64,000 nt of DNA. Origin: Algivirga pacifica (GTDB taxonomy: Bacteria > Bacteroidota > Bacteroidia > Cytophagales > Flammeovirgaceae). How positions within the stretch are numbered: position 1 is the stretch's first letter; the number at the start of each line of letters is the position of its first letter. The stretch lies in contig NZ_BAABJX010000062.1 of NCBI RefSeq assembly GCF_039543525.1, forward strand, positions 1 to 64,000, in the 5' to 3' direction. The notes under the pieces were generated by a model. The model was not told the origin of the DNA. It searched no databases and saw nothing but the letters and a program-made list of their open reading frames with translations. Positions 53,061-61,260 of the stretch are shown here, one piece after another. Made by a program: the position numbers and the translations under genes.

Positions 53061-53088
53061 GTAGGGGTATGATCAATCACACCCCTAC
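53061..53088 (+). other. Hairpin between gltB and gltD
   Basis: GTAGGGGT (53061-53068) pairs with ACCCCTAC (53081-53088), with a further TGAT/ATCA inside. No T tract follows, so it more likely stabilises or processes mRNA than ends it. Confidence 0.5.
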
Positions 53089-53136
53089 GATCACAATTCC
53101 ACCGAATTATTGAGCTACAAATTCAAGTAAAAGAAA

Positions 53137-54558
53137 ATGTACGAATTCACTAAAATAGAAAGAATAACTCCTACGTTGCGCCCAACCAATGAGCGTATTA
53201 AAAACTTTAAGGAGATCAATGAAATATATTCTACAGAAGAGGCAAGGGCACAAGCAAGCCGATGTGTGCAATGTGGTAACCCTTACTGTAGTGCTACAGG
53301 CTGTCCATTAGGAAACTTTATCCCTCAATGGTTGAAGTTTATGGCGGAAAAGGATTTGGAGCAAGCATTCCGTATCTCTAATGAAACATCGCCTTTCCCT
53401 GAAATTTTGGGACGTATTTGTCCTCATGACCGTCTTTGTGAAGGGGCTTGTACCTTGAATGATGGAAATGAAGAGCATACAATTGGAGCGATCACAATTG
53501 GTTCTATTGAGGTTGCGATCTCAGAAAAAGGGTTCAGAAAAGGGTTAACACCTGAGTTTGCAGACGAAATGACGGATAAGACCGTTGCGATTATTGGTTC
53601 TGGACCTGCAGGTCTTTCTTGTGCAACGTTCTTGTTGAGAGCAGGGGTAAAACCGGTGATCTATGAAAAGGCTGATAAATTGGGTGGTCTTTTGACGTAT
53701 GGTATCCCGGGATTCAAGCTGGAGAAAGAAGCAGTAGAGCGTCGTATTGATATCTTGCAACAAGCGGGTATGGAGGCTTATACGAATGTAGAGGTAGGTA
53801 AGGATATTACCTTGGAGGAGCTATACGAAAAGCATGATGCCATCTTTATGGGAACAGGAGCTATGCAAGGTAGACAGCTCGATAACGAGGGGTATAACTC
53901 AGATAACTTATTCTTGGCGGTACCTTTCCTAACTAATATACAGAAGAAATTGGAGGACACTCACTTTGATAAAAAGTATGATGTTACGGGCAAGAGTGTA
54001 TTGGTGATTGGAGGTGGAGATACAGCTATGGATTGTGTTAGAACATCCATTCGTCAAAAAGCAGCAGAGGTGACTTGTGTCTACCGTAGGGATGAAGAGA
54101 ATATGCCAGGAAGCCGTAAAGAGGTATTGGCCGCTAAGGAAGAAGGTGTAGAGTTTTTATTTAACACAACACCGACCAAACTATTGGCTGATCAGGAAGG
54201 TAAAGTCATAGGGGCACGATTTATCAGCACCAAAATGGGAGAGCCAGATGCGAGCGGCAGAAGTGCTGTCATTGAACTAGAAGGAACGGATCAGGAAATC
54301 TTTGCTGATATTGTTATTCTAGCCCTAGGATTTTCTACGGAACGTCACCAATGGTTAGAAAACTTTGGCGTGAAATGTAATAAATGGGGGGCTGTAGAAG
54401 TCGACGAAAATGGTATGACCTCTAAGCCTGGAGTCTTTGCAGGAGGAGATAATGTAAGAGGAGCTGACTTGGTGGTAACGGCAGCATTGGATGGAAGAGA
54501 AGCGGCAGATGGAATCCTTGCTTATATTTTTGATAAAGAAGAAGAATTAGCACTTTAA
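53137..54558 (+). CDS. gltD: Glutamate synthase small subunit
   Basis: GltD passes electrons from NAD(P)H to GltB. The 473-residue protein has the N-terminal double 4Fe-4S region (CVQCGNPYCSATGC and CPHDRLCEGAC), FAD-binding IIGSGPAGLSCA and pyridine-nucleotide-binding VIGGGDTAMDC, with the flavin end motif AGGDNVRGADLVV. Length and order fit. Co-transcribed with gltB most likely; a terminator follows. Confidence 0.97.
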   Translation: MYEFTKIERITPTLRPTNERIKNFKEINEIYSTEEARAQASRCVQCGNPYCSATGCPLGNFIPQWLKFMAEKDLEQAFRISNETSPFPEILGRICPHDRLCEGACTLNDGNEEHTIGAITIGSIEVAISEKGFRKGLTPEFADEMTDKTVAIIGSGPAGLSCATFLLRAGVKPVIYEKADKLGGLLTYGIPGFKLEKEAVERRIDILQQAGMEAYTNVEVGKDITLEELYEKHDAIFMGTGAMQGRQLDNEGYNSDNLFLAVPFLTNIQKKLEDTHFDKKYDVTGKSVLVIGGGDTAMDCVRTSIRQKAAEVTCVYRRDEENMPGSRKEVLAAKEEGVEFLFNTTPTKLLADQEGKVIGARFISTKMGEPDASGRSAVIELEGTDQEIFADIVILALGFSTERHQWLENFGVKCNKWGAVEVDENGMTSKPGVFAGGDNVRGADLVVTAALDGREAADGILAYIFDKEEELAL

Positions 54559-54588
54559 GAATTATTCACAACGAACAAACTTTTACAT

Positions 54589-54630
54589 ACAGGAAGTAGT
54601 CGCTTGTCTGCTACTTCCTGTTGTTTATCA
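54589..54630. terminator. Terminator after gltD
   Basis: ACAGGAAGTAG (54589-54599) pairs perfectly with CTACTTCCTGT (54611-54621), with TTGTTT after and AACAAAC before. Confidence 0.8.
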
Positions 54631-54632
54631 TC

Positions 54633-54663
54633 TTGTACCTTTTCTCTTTTTCTTCTATCTTTG
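54633..54663 (+). promoter_or_regulatory. Promoter for the small membrane protein gene at 54691
   Basis: TTG (54633-54635), 20 bases, then TATCTTTG (54656-54663). The gene starts 27 bases downstream. Confidence 0.55.
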
Positions 54664-54690
54664 TGCCCTCGATGATATAATAGGTTAGAT

Positions 54691-54999
54691 ATGAGTAGAT
54701 TAAGTAAGTTGCAGGCCAAGTGGGGCGTGAATAGTATATGGCAAGTCATTGCGATTTTAGTTGCTTTTTCCTTGGCTGGTTCTTCAGTGGTCGTACTGAG
54801 AAAAGCTTTTTTTGAATTACTAGGATTCACGGATGATACCAGTATGTGGGTGAAAACAGTAACGTATATATTATTTGTTTTTCCTGCTTATCAGTTATTG
54901 CTACTGATGTACGGTACACTTTTGGGACAGTTTCGCTTTTTCTGGGAAAAGGAAAAGAAAATGTTGAAAGGAATACAAAAACTTTGGACCCGATCTTAA
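54691..54999 (+). CDS. Small two-helix membrane protein (DUF6787-like)
   Basis: The 102-residue protein opens with SRLSKLQAKWGVNSIWQ and has two membrane helices (about 18-37, VIAILVAFSLAGSSVVVLRK, and 52-75, TYILFVFPAYQLLLLMYGTL). A basic end follows (FFWEKEKKMLKGIQKLW). From memory it matches short Bacteroidetes proteins called DUF6787; function unknown. It has its own promoter and terminator, so it is not part of the gltBD operon. Confidence 0.75.
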   Translation: MSRLSKLQAKWGVNSIWQVIAILVAFSLAGSSVVVLRKAFFELLGFTDDTSMWVKTVTYILFVFPAYQLLLLMYGTLLGQFRFFWEKEKKMLKGIQKLWTRS

Positions 55000-55028
55000 G
55001 GACGGTAAAGCAAAGTAATAGACTATAG

Positions 55029-55070
55029 GAAAGCCATTGAGCCTGTATTTGCAGGTTCAATGGCTTTTTT
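55029..55070 (+). terminator. Terminator after the DUF6787-like gene
   Basis: AAGCCATTGAGCCTG pairs with CAGGTTCAATGGCTT (one G-T pair) and is followed by a T tract. Confidence 0.85.
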
Positions 55071-55202
55071 ATTAGAAATATCAATAGTATTTTGTATCCA
55101 CTTAGCGTATGCCTGCATCTATACGTTCAGATATACGTATACTCTAGTGATCAATTTTTTACCACTATTTTACTATTAACAGATTACAAACATACTTAAC
55201 TG

Positions 55203-56585
55203 ATGGGCAAGCCACTTGGAAAAATACTAGTCATTGACGACAATGAGGATATCTTATTGGCAGCAAAGATGCTGTTGAAAAAACATGCCGATCTGGTGCA
55301 GGTCGAAAGTAACCCAGGAAAAATACCATTCTTATTAAATAACGATACGTATGATGTGATCCTGCTGGATATGAACTTTACGCAGGATACTACTACGGGT
55401 AAAGAAGGATTCCACTGGCTGGAACAAATCCTTGAGATAGATCCGCAGGCTGTGGTAGTGATGATTACGGCTTATGGAGATGTAGATACAGCTGTACAAG
55501 CACTAAAAGCCGGAGCCACAGATTTTGTTCTTAAACCTTGGCAAAATGAAAAGCTGATCGCAACGCTGACCTCTGCAGTAAAACTGAGACAATCATACAA
55601 TCAAGTCAAAAGCTTAAAGGAGAATAATCACCAACTCACTTCTGTATTGAACTCAGGAAATGCGATGAACGTGATTGGGGAGAGTGAAGCGATGAAGGTA
55701 GTATTCAACCTGATTAGCAAAGTAGCCTCCACAGATGCAAATGTCTTAATTCTGGGTGAAAATGGTACCGGAAAAGAAGTAATTGCAAGGGCTATTCATC
55801 AACAGTCTCTCCGAAAAGATAAGGTTTTTATTGGGGTGGATATGGGAGCGATTACAGAATCTCTTTTTGAGAGTGAGCTTTTTGGACATAAAAAAGGGGC
55901 TTTTACGGATGCCAAAGATGATCGTGCTGGAAGATTCGAAGTGGCTGATAAGGGAACCCTTTTCCTGGATGAGATTGGTAACCTATCGATGGCATTACAA
56001 TCCAAGCTATTAACAGTTTTACAAAAAAGAGAAGTGACTCGTGTAGGGGCTAACAAAGCAACGCCGGTAGATATCCGTTTGATTTGTGCGACCAATATGC
56101 CACTGCATGAGATGGTAGAGAAAAATGAGTTTAGACAGGATTTACTATACCGTATGAATACGGTGGAAATTCACCTTCCTCCTTTACGTGAGCGTGATGT
56201 AGATATTCCGGCATTGGCGACTTATTTTCTAGGGGTTTATAATCAAAAATACCGTAAGAAAATCCAGGGGATATCACCTCAGGCCATGAAGAAATTGCAA
56301 AAATATCATTGGCCAGGGAATGTGCGAGAGTTACAACACGCTTTGGAAAGAGCGATTATTATGGCCGATGAAGAGATTCTACAGCCAACAGATTTTATGT
56401 TTTTAGTCGAAAAACATACAGAAACCGAGGAGGTAGATTACTCGGAGTATGATTTGGAGACCGTTGAGAAAATGATGATTCAACGTGCTATCAGCAAACA
56501 CGCAGGAAATATTTCCAAGGCAGCAAAATCATTAGGGTTAACCCGAGCATCATTATACCGAAGATTGGAAAAACATGGTCTTTAA
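55203..56585 (+). CDS. Sigma-54-dependent response regulator (NtrC/AtoC type)
   Basis: The 460-residue protein has a receiver domain (about 6-125; Asp56 in ILLDMNFTQD). The sigma-54 AAA+ domain (about 155-380) has Walker A GENGTGKE, Walker B GTLFLDEIGN and the sigma-contact loop. The usual GAFTGA reads GAFTDA here, a tolerated variant. A Fis-type helix-turn-helix closes it (NISKAAKSLGLTRASLYRRL). The next gene is its histidine kinase and overlaps it by 11 bases. Its position after gltBD suggests, but does not prove, nitrogen or envelope control. Confidence 0.95.
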   Translation: MGKPLGKILVIDDNEDILLAAKMLLKKHADLVQVESNPGKIPFLLNNDTYDVILLDMNFTQDTTTGKEGFHWLEQILEIDPQAVVVMITAYGDVDTAVQALKAGATDFVLKPWQNEKLIATLTSAVKLRQSYNQVKSLKENNHQLTSVLNSGNAMNVIGESEAMKVVFNLISKVASTDANVLILGENGTGKEVIARAIHQQSLRKDKVFIGVDMGAITESLFESELFGHKKGAFTDAKDDRAGRFEVADKGTLFLDEIGNLSMALQSKLLTVLQKREVTRVGANKATPVDIRLICATNMPLHEMVEKNEFRQDLLYRMNTVEIHLPPLRERDVDIPALATYFLGVYNQKYRKKIQGISPQAMKKLQKYHWPGNVRELQHALERAIIMADEEILQPTDFMFLVEKHTETEEVDYSEYDLETVEKMMIQRAISKHAGNISKAAKSLGLTRASLYRRLEKHGL

Positions 56586-57933
56586 AAGTTTTAGGAGTAA
56601 TGTACTTTTTCGGGTAGCACTATTGGTTACCGCTATATTTTTTGCAGTTTTCTTTGTGCAAAGGGAATGGATTACTATGACGGTCTTCCTGGGGGCAATT
56701 ACTGTATATCAGGTATATATGCTCATTCGCTTGGTCGAAAGTAGTAACCGTGAGATGATGGATTTTCTGAATTCTATTAAGTATGACGACTTCTCTCAGT
56801 CCTATCAGTTCAAAAGAAATGGTAGTGGGTTCGATGAGTTGAGAGAGGAGTTTAATACAGTATTATCTCAATTTAAAGAACTGAGAACGAAAAAAGAGTC
56901 AGAATATTTATATCTAAAAAATATAATTCATCACATAGGAATTGGGATTTTCTCTTTTGATCAGAAAGGAAATATTCAGTTAATTAATACGGCCGCCAAA
57001 CGTTTACTAAATGTCTCTCGTTTGCGTTCTATTTCGGAACTGGAGCAGTACAGTGAGGAATTGCACCAACGCTTGAAAGAGATGAGAACAGGACAAAAGG
57101 AATTGATCTCTGTCTATCATCGAGGAGAGCAGGTACAACTCTCAGTGTATACTATCGAGTTGCTATTGAGGGGAACAGTATATAAACTAGTGACCATTCA
57201 GAATATCCAAAGTGAGTTGGATGAGCAAGAACTGGACGCATGGCAGAATCTGATCAGAGTATTGACTCATGAAATTATGAATTCTGTGACTCCTATTTCA
57301 TCTCTGTCTAATACGATGGAAGAAGAACTCTCTTACTTAAAGCAAGAGGCTATGGATGGGAGACCTCCTTCTATGGAAGACTTGGAGGATGTACACTTGG
57401 CTGTTTCGACCATTAGAAAAAGAAGTGATGGGATGACTCGCTTTGTGAATGAGTTTAGAAGTTTGACACATGTACCTTTGCCTGATTTTAAGTCAGTATC
57501 TATACAGGAGTTATTTAAGCAGTTAGAAACCCTCATGCTACAGGAATGTGAGTCTAGAGGAGTGAAACTATCCATGAAGGTGGAACCAGATACCTTAAAG
57601 ATCACGGCTGATGAAGAGCAAATTATACAGGTGTTATTGAATTTGGTTAAAAATGCAATGCAAGCTTTTGACGCCAAAGAGCAAACGGATAAACAGATTA
57701 CGCTGTATGGTCAACTGGGAGAGAATGACCATCCTGTTATTCGCGTGGTGGATAATGGTCCAGGTATTGATCAGGAGGCGCAGAAGAGAATCTTTATTCC
57801 ATTCTTTACGACAAAGAAAGGAGGATCTGGGATAGGCTTGAGTTTATCAAGACAGATCTTAAGACAGCATAAAGGAACGTTGACAGTGGTTTCTACCTCT
57901 GGAGAAGGGGCTACATTTATTTTAAAGTTCTAG
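56575..57933 (+). CDS. NtrY-like sensor histidine kinase
   Basis: The 452-residue kinase starts inside the end of the regulator gene (11-base overlap, coupled translation). Two membrane helices lie near the N-terminus (about 8-48) with almost no periplasmic loop. A PAS-like region follows (about 110-200, IGIGIFSFDQKGNIQLINTA). The phospho-His is in LTHEIMNSVTPISSL. ATP-binding boxes are LVKNAMQAFD, VVDNGPGID and GGSGIGLSLSRQI. The short loop suggests sensing in the membrane or cytoplasm. Confidence 0.94.
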   Translation: MVFKSFRSNVLFRVALLVTAIFFAVFFVQREWITMTVFLGAITVYQVYMLIRLVESSNREMMDFLNSIKYDDFSQSYQFKRNGSGFDELREEFNTVLSQFKELRTKKESEYLYLKNIIHHIGIGIFSFDQKGNIQLINTAAKRLLNVSRLRSISELEQYSEELHQRLKEMRTGQKELISVYHRGEQVQLSVYTIELLLRGTVYKLVTIQNIQSELDEQELDAWQNLIRVLTHEIMNSVTPISSLSNTMEEELSYLKQEAMDGRPPSMEDLEDVHLAVSTIRKRSDGMTRFVNEFRSLTHVPLPDFKSVSIQELFKQLETLMLQECESRGVKLSMKVEPDTLKITADEEQIIQVLLNLVKNAMQAFDAKEQTDKQITLYGQLGENDHPVIRVVDNGPGIDQEAQKRIFIPFFTTKKGGSGIGLSLSRQILRQHKGTLTVVSTSGEGATFILKF

Positions 57934-58033
57934 GTAAAGAGGCATGCTTTACGATGAAATTGAGTGATGGGTACTGCTCTGCCTCACCTATGACAAGCAC
58001 TATTAATTGATTAGGTGTAAGAAGAAAAGTATT

Positions 58034-58714
58034 ATGATGAGAGCATGTTTGATCGTACTGTTGTTCCTTCCTGTGGTGACTATAGCACAGGTACAATCAA
58101 ATTGGAAAAATCAACTTTATGAAACCTATTCCCATGATTCATATCAACGCTATGAACCCTTTCAGCAAGTGATAGATCCTGCTCATTTGGATAGGGCGCT
58201 ATTGGGGGCGGCTATCTTTTATGAAACCAATAAGGTAAGGGTAGCGTATGGATTAAAGCCTTTTGTATATGCTTCTTCTTTGGGGGAGGCAGCGCAAGGA
58301 CATTCAAGAGATATGGTCAAAATGGACTTCTTTGGCCATAATAGTCGAGTCAAAGGGAAAAAACGATTGATTGATCGACTTAAGTTAGTGGGATTATATG
58401 AGGGGTTATTTGCTGAGAATATAGCCGATTATCTCTTATACCCTTTGAGTGGTCAAAGTTATTACCCACCGTCTGTTAATGGAGGGTACTTTAGTCGAAC
58501 CTATAAAGGAGAGCAAATAGAGGCTTACACATATAGTGAAATGGCTGTTGTTGCGGTTAAGGAGTGGATGAACTCAGACGGCCACCGGAGAAATATTTTG
58601 GATGATAAAATGAATTATCTTGGCGTTGGTGTTTTTCCACAAATATTCGAAAATAAAGATGAGGTTCCCCATATTTATACTACGCAAAATTTTGCCTCTG
58701 AGGCAGCTCAATAA
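58034..58714 (+). CDS. Secreted CAP-domain (SCP/PR-1) protein
   Basis: I start at ATG 58034, which opens the signal peptide (MRACLIVLLFLPVVTIAQ); the longer frame would need TTG at 58007. The CAP domain (about 50-220) has TNKVRVAYGLKPFVY, QGHSRDMVKMDFFGHNS, AENIADY and SDGHRRNILD, giving the two His and two Glu/Asp of the CAP cavity. Bacterial CAP proteins are secreted and mostly of unknown activity. An insertion (about 135-165, SGQSYYPPSVNGGYFSRTYK) sits between strands. Separate from the kinase gene by 100 bases. Confidence 0.86.
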   Translation: MMRACLIVLLFLPVVTIAQVQSNWKNQLYETYSHDSYQRYEPFQQVIDPAHLDRALLGAAIFYETNKVRVAYGLKPFVYASSLGEAAQGHSRDMVKMDFFGHNSRVKGKKRLIDRLKLVGLYEGLFAENIADYLLYPLSGQSYYPPSVNGGYFSRTYKGEQIEAYTYSEMAVVAVKEWMNSDGHRRNILDDKMNYLGVGVFPQIFENKDEVPHIYTTQNFASEAAQ

Positions 58715-58825
58715 GAAATAAAATGCTCAAAATGCATGAAAAACTTACATGAGAAGATTCTTGTGAGATTTTAATGCTTTATATCAAAATAAAAAGATTC
58801 AAATACACCTAAATCAATATTACTT

Positions 58826-59557
58826 ATGGTAGACATTATCCCTTCATTAGCTGTAATTGATGGCAAATATGTTCGCATCAAAAATGGCGATTATACAAAA
58901 GTAGAGCAGTTAAATAAGTCTCTGCTTGACGTAGCTAAGAGTCTGGAAGATCACGGTATTGAACGTATTCACTTGATTGACTTACAAGGAGCTCAAAAAC
59001 ATGTAGTTTGTAACTATGACACTTTAGAACTGATTGCAGGACACACTTCGTTGAAAGTAGATTTAGGGGGAGGAGTAAATACAGATGGAGATGTGCATAA
59101 GGCTTTTGAGTATGGAGCCGATCGTGTTGTAGTTGGAAACTTGTCTTTGACCAATGAAGAACTATTTAGTTCTTGGTTGATATCTTATGGGCGTAACCGT
59201 ATTATCCTTAGTGCAAACGTGGAAGGAGAAACAGTGATTCATAGTGGTGTGAATAAGGTTGTCGGGAAGAATATCATGGATCATATTGAGCAGTATTATG
59301 ATCAAAGCTTACAATATGTAAAGTGTACTGACCTTTATAAAGATGGCACGTTGGATAGCCCATCTATTGAGCTGTACAAAGAAATCCTGCAGCGTTTTCC
59401 AAAATTAAAACTACAAGCGAGTGGAGGAGTACGCTCCATTAAGGATATTGAGGATTTGGCTGCTATTGGGGTGGACTCAGTCATTGTTGGCAGGGCTCTA
59501 CAAGATGACCTGATTTCCTTAAGTGAACTAGAGCAGTTTATGAGTAGACAAGCTTAA
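58826..59557 (+). CDS. HisA-like TIM barrel without catalytic aspartates
   Basis: The 243-residue protein aligns along its length with HisA, the ProFAR isomerase of histidine synthesis. Phosphate-binding sites are kept (DLGGGV at 79-84 with VVVGN, and ASGGV at 198-202 with IVGRAL). But the catalytic Asp of IIPAID is Ala9 (IIPSLAVIDGK), the Asp of the second site is Asn131 (LSANVEG), and the VDLDGA Asp is Gln54 (IDLQGA). No other his gene is near. It has probably changed reaction or become regulatory. The true hisA presumably lies elsewhere. Confidence 0.85.
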   Translation: MVDIIPSLAVIDGKYVRIKNGDYTKVEQLNKSLLDVAKSLEDHGIERIHLIDLQGAQKHVVCNYDTLELIAGHTSLKVDLGGGVNTDGDVHKAFEYGADRVVVGNLSLTNEELFSSWLISYGRNRIILSANVEGETVIHSGVNKVVGKNIMDHIEQYYDQSLQYVKCTDLYKDGTLDSPSIELYKEILQRFPKLKLQASGGVRSIKDIEDLAAIGVDSVIVGRALQDDLISLSELEQFMSRQA

Positions 59558-59842
59558 AGTAGACCCAAAGTATGAGGGTTAACATATATTATCGAAGACA
59601 TGGAGCTTTAGAATTGTATTCTTCTCATTTTGTCAGTAATTACGCAGGTATTTTTAATAAAGCAGGCAATTTAAAATAATGATATTTCGCATTGTGTCGA
59701 AATAAATTATTGTAATATATTATTTTAACAAAATGTTTTATTAAATTTAATAGCGTGTTAGGACCTTTCTGAGAAGTGAAAGGGATATTTATTTGAGCAA
59801 CCTGTATTTAGATTTTCGTAATACACAACCATACATACTGAT

Positions 59843-60310
59843 ATGCCTGTAAAATTAGACCAGACAGATCGAAAAATTCTTGATATCCTGCAAAAGCAGG
59901 CAAAAATTACTAACGCTCAATTGTCTAAAGATATTGAGCTGTCACCTGCGCCAACGTTGGAGCGTGTCAAAAAGCTAGAAAACTCAGGTATTATTATGAG
60001 TTATCATGCGAAGTTGAACACCAAAGCTTTGGGATTAGGTGTGACCACTTTTATTAATGTGAAATTGGCAAGACACAATAAGGAAAATAATGCTTCTTTC
60101 CTTAAGCAAATCAGTAATATTCCTGAAGTAATCGAGTGTCATCATTTGACAGGAAATAGCCATTACTTATTGAAGGTGATCACTACAGATATTGAAGCTT
60201 ACCATAAGGTATTATTGGATAAGTTGAGCGAGATTGAAGAGATTGATGACCTACAGTCTATGGTCGTGTTGGATACTCCTAAAGACAGCAAGACGATTCC
60301 AATTCCGTAG
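59843..60310 (+). CDS. Lrp/AsnC-family transcriptional regulator
   Basis: The 155-residue protein has an N-terminal helix-turn-helix (about 5-60, LDQTDRKILDILQKQAKITN, SPAPTLERVKKLENSGII) and the C-terminal RAM effector domain (about 68-145, GLGVTTFINVKLA, VIECHHLTGNSHYLLKVIT). Members sense amino acids and bind DNA as dimers or octamers. No amino-acid gene is directly beside it. The 285 bases upstream are AT-rich without a clear promoter. A terminator follows. Confidence 0.95.
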   Translation: MPVKLDQTDRKILDILQKQAKITNAQLSKDIELSPAPTLERVKKLENSGIIMSYHAKLNTKALGLGVTTFINVKLARHNKENNASFLKQISNIPEVIECHHLTGNSHYLLKVITTDIEAYHKVLLDKLSEIEEIDDLQSMVVLDTPKDSKTIPIP

Positions 60311-60340
60311 TGTTTGGAAATGTATACTAATATAGCAAGA

Positions 60341-60370
60341 GCCACCTCAAGATATGGGGTGGCTTTTTTG
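60341..60370 (+). terminator. Terminator after the Lrp gene
   Basis: GCCACCTC pairs with GGGGTGGC and a T tract follows. The rest of the 370-base gap (60371-60680) is AT-rich, with a possible -7 box TATTTTTG (60553-60560) lacking a -33 partner and a GGGA-TCCC hairpin near 60599. Confidence 0.8.
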
Positions 60371-60680
60371 TTTTTAAAATTATTCACCTAGTACAGGACA
60401 TTATTCTTGATCGTATAAAAAGACTGGATAGATTTATTGTACTCTGTTTGATTAGTTTATACTAAATAAAGGTGGTTTTTGTGGTGATTTTAATAATAAA
60501 ATACCATTTAAAGTAATTTTTATTTAAAAAAGGTACTTATTTTTTGTAAAAATATTTTTGAGCTACCTCTCTCTGTTTATAGATTCATGCTCTGATAAGG
60601 GAATTATATCCCTGATCCAAGAAGACTTTTTAACCTGCCTTATTAAATGACTAAAACTAAAACAAACGAGAGAGAGGATT

Positions 60681-61166
60681 ATGCTAATTCCCTTAATGAA
60701 TAGTGATAAGCAAGTAAAGCTGTGTCGTAAAGGATTCAGTTTTCTGAAGAAAAAAGGATTGGATAAAGGGTGGAGAATGCATTCTGCAGGATATGCTGTG
60801 ATGCAGTTTACTCGATTTGGACGAATTAATACCCTTTATATGCATAAACTTCTTGCCCAGGAATTTTTACAGGAACCGACTTCTACAAAAAAACTTTTTG
60901 TACGAATGATCAATGGTAAAAAGTTGGATTGCCGACTTGAAAACCTGGAGTGGAATACTATGGCAGAGTTAAGAAGACAGCAAAGACCTTCGGTAGGATA
61001 CAGAGGAGTTTCTAAGGATGGCAATAAGTATAGGGCAGTACTCTATGATGCAGGAGAGCGCATTTACTTGGGAATGTTTGATACTGCAGAAGAAGCAGCC
61101 AAGGCTTATAACATGGAGTCCTTGAAACGCTTTGGTTCCACCAACAGTCTCAATGCATTAAGCTAA
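60681..61166 (+). CDS. AP2 DNA-binding protein with degenerate HNH domain
   Basis: The 161-residue protein has an HNH-endonuclease-like N-terminal half and an AP2 domain (about 107-158: YRGVSKDGNKYRAV, IYLGMFDTAEEAAKAYN). In homing endonucleases the HNH core reads like VDHINGNxLDNRxENL. Here it is VRMINGKKLDCRLENL, with Met76 for the catalytic His and Cys84 for the Asn. Nuclease activity is therefore doubtful and a DNA-binding role likely. Unusually for this DNA, a purine-rich AGAGAGAGG lies about 5 bases before the ATG. It ends at palindrome C. Confidence 0.87.
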   Translation: MLIPLMNSDKQVKLCRKGFSFLKKKGLDKGWRMHSAGYAVMQFTRFGRINTLYMHKLLAQEFLQEPTSTKKLFVRMINGKKLDCRLENLEWNTMAELRRQQRPSVGYRGVSKDGNKYRAVLYDAGERIYLGMFDTAEEAAKAYNMESLKRFGSTNSLNALS

Positions 61167-61260
61167 GTATTTGTTGAACCGTTGAATTGTTGACTCAATA
61201 CAGTCAACAATTCAACTCGAATCAACGAGCGAAGCTCAATTCAACGATTCAACAGTACTT
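61165..61260. repeat. Nested palindrome C spanning stop codon to stop codon
   Basis: The outer arms AAGTA...GTTGAACCGTTGAA (from 61165) and TTCAACGATTCAAC...TACTT (to 61260) pair. The right arm also holds the ATTCAACTCGAATCAAC-GAGCGAAGCTC module that the left arm lacks. Family as at 46550. It begins in the stop codon of the AP2 gene and ends in the stop codon of the convergent MATE gene, so it may serve as a terminator for both. Confidence 0.85.

Noticed and set aside
54555..54830. Minus-strand 91-residue frame between gltD and the DUF6787-like gene
   Set aside because: It overlaps the gltD terminator and runs antisense through a better-supported membrane protein gene.
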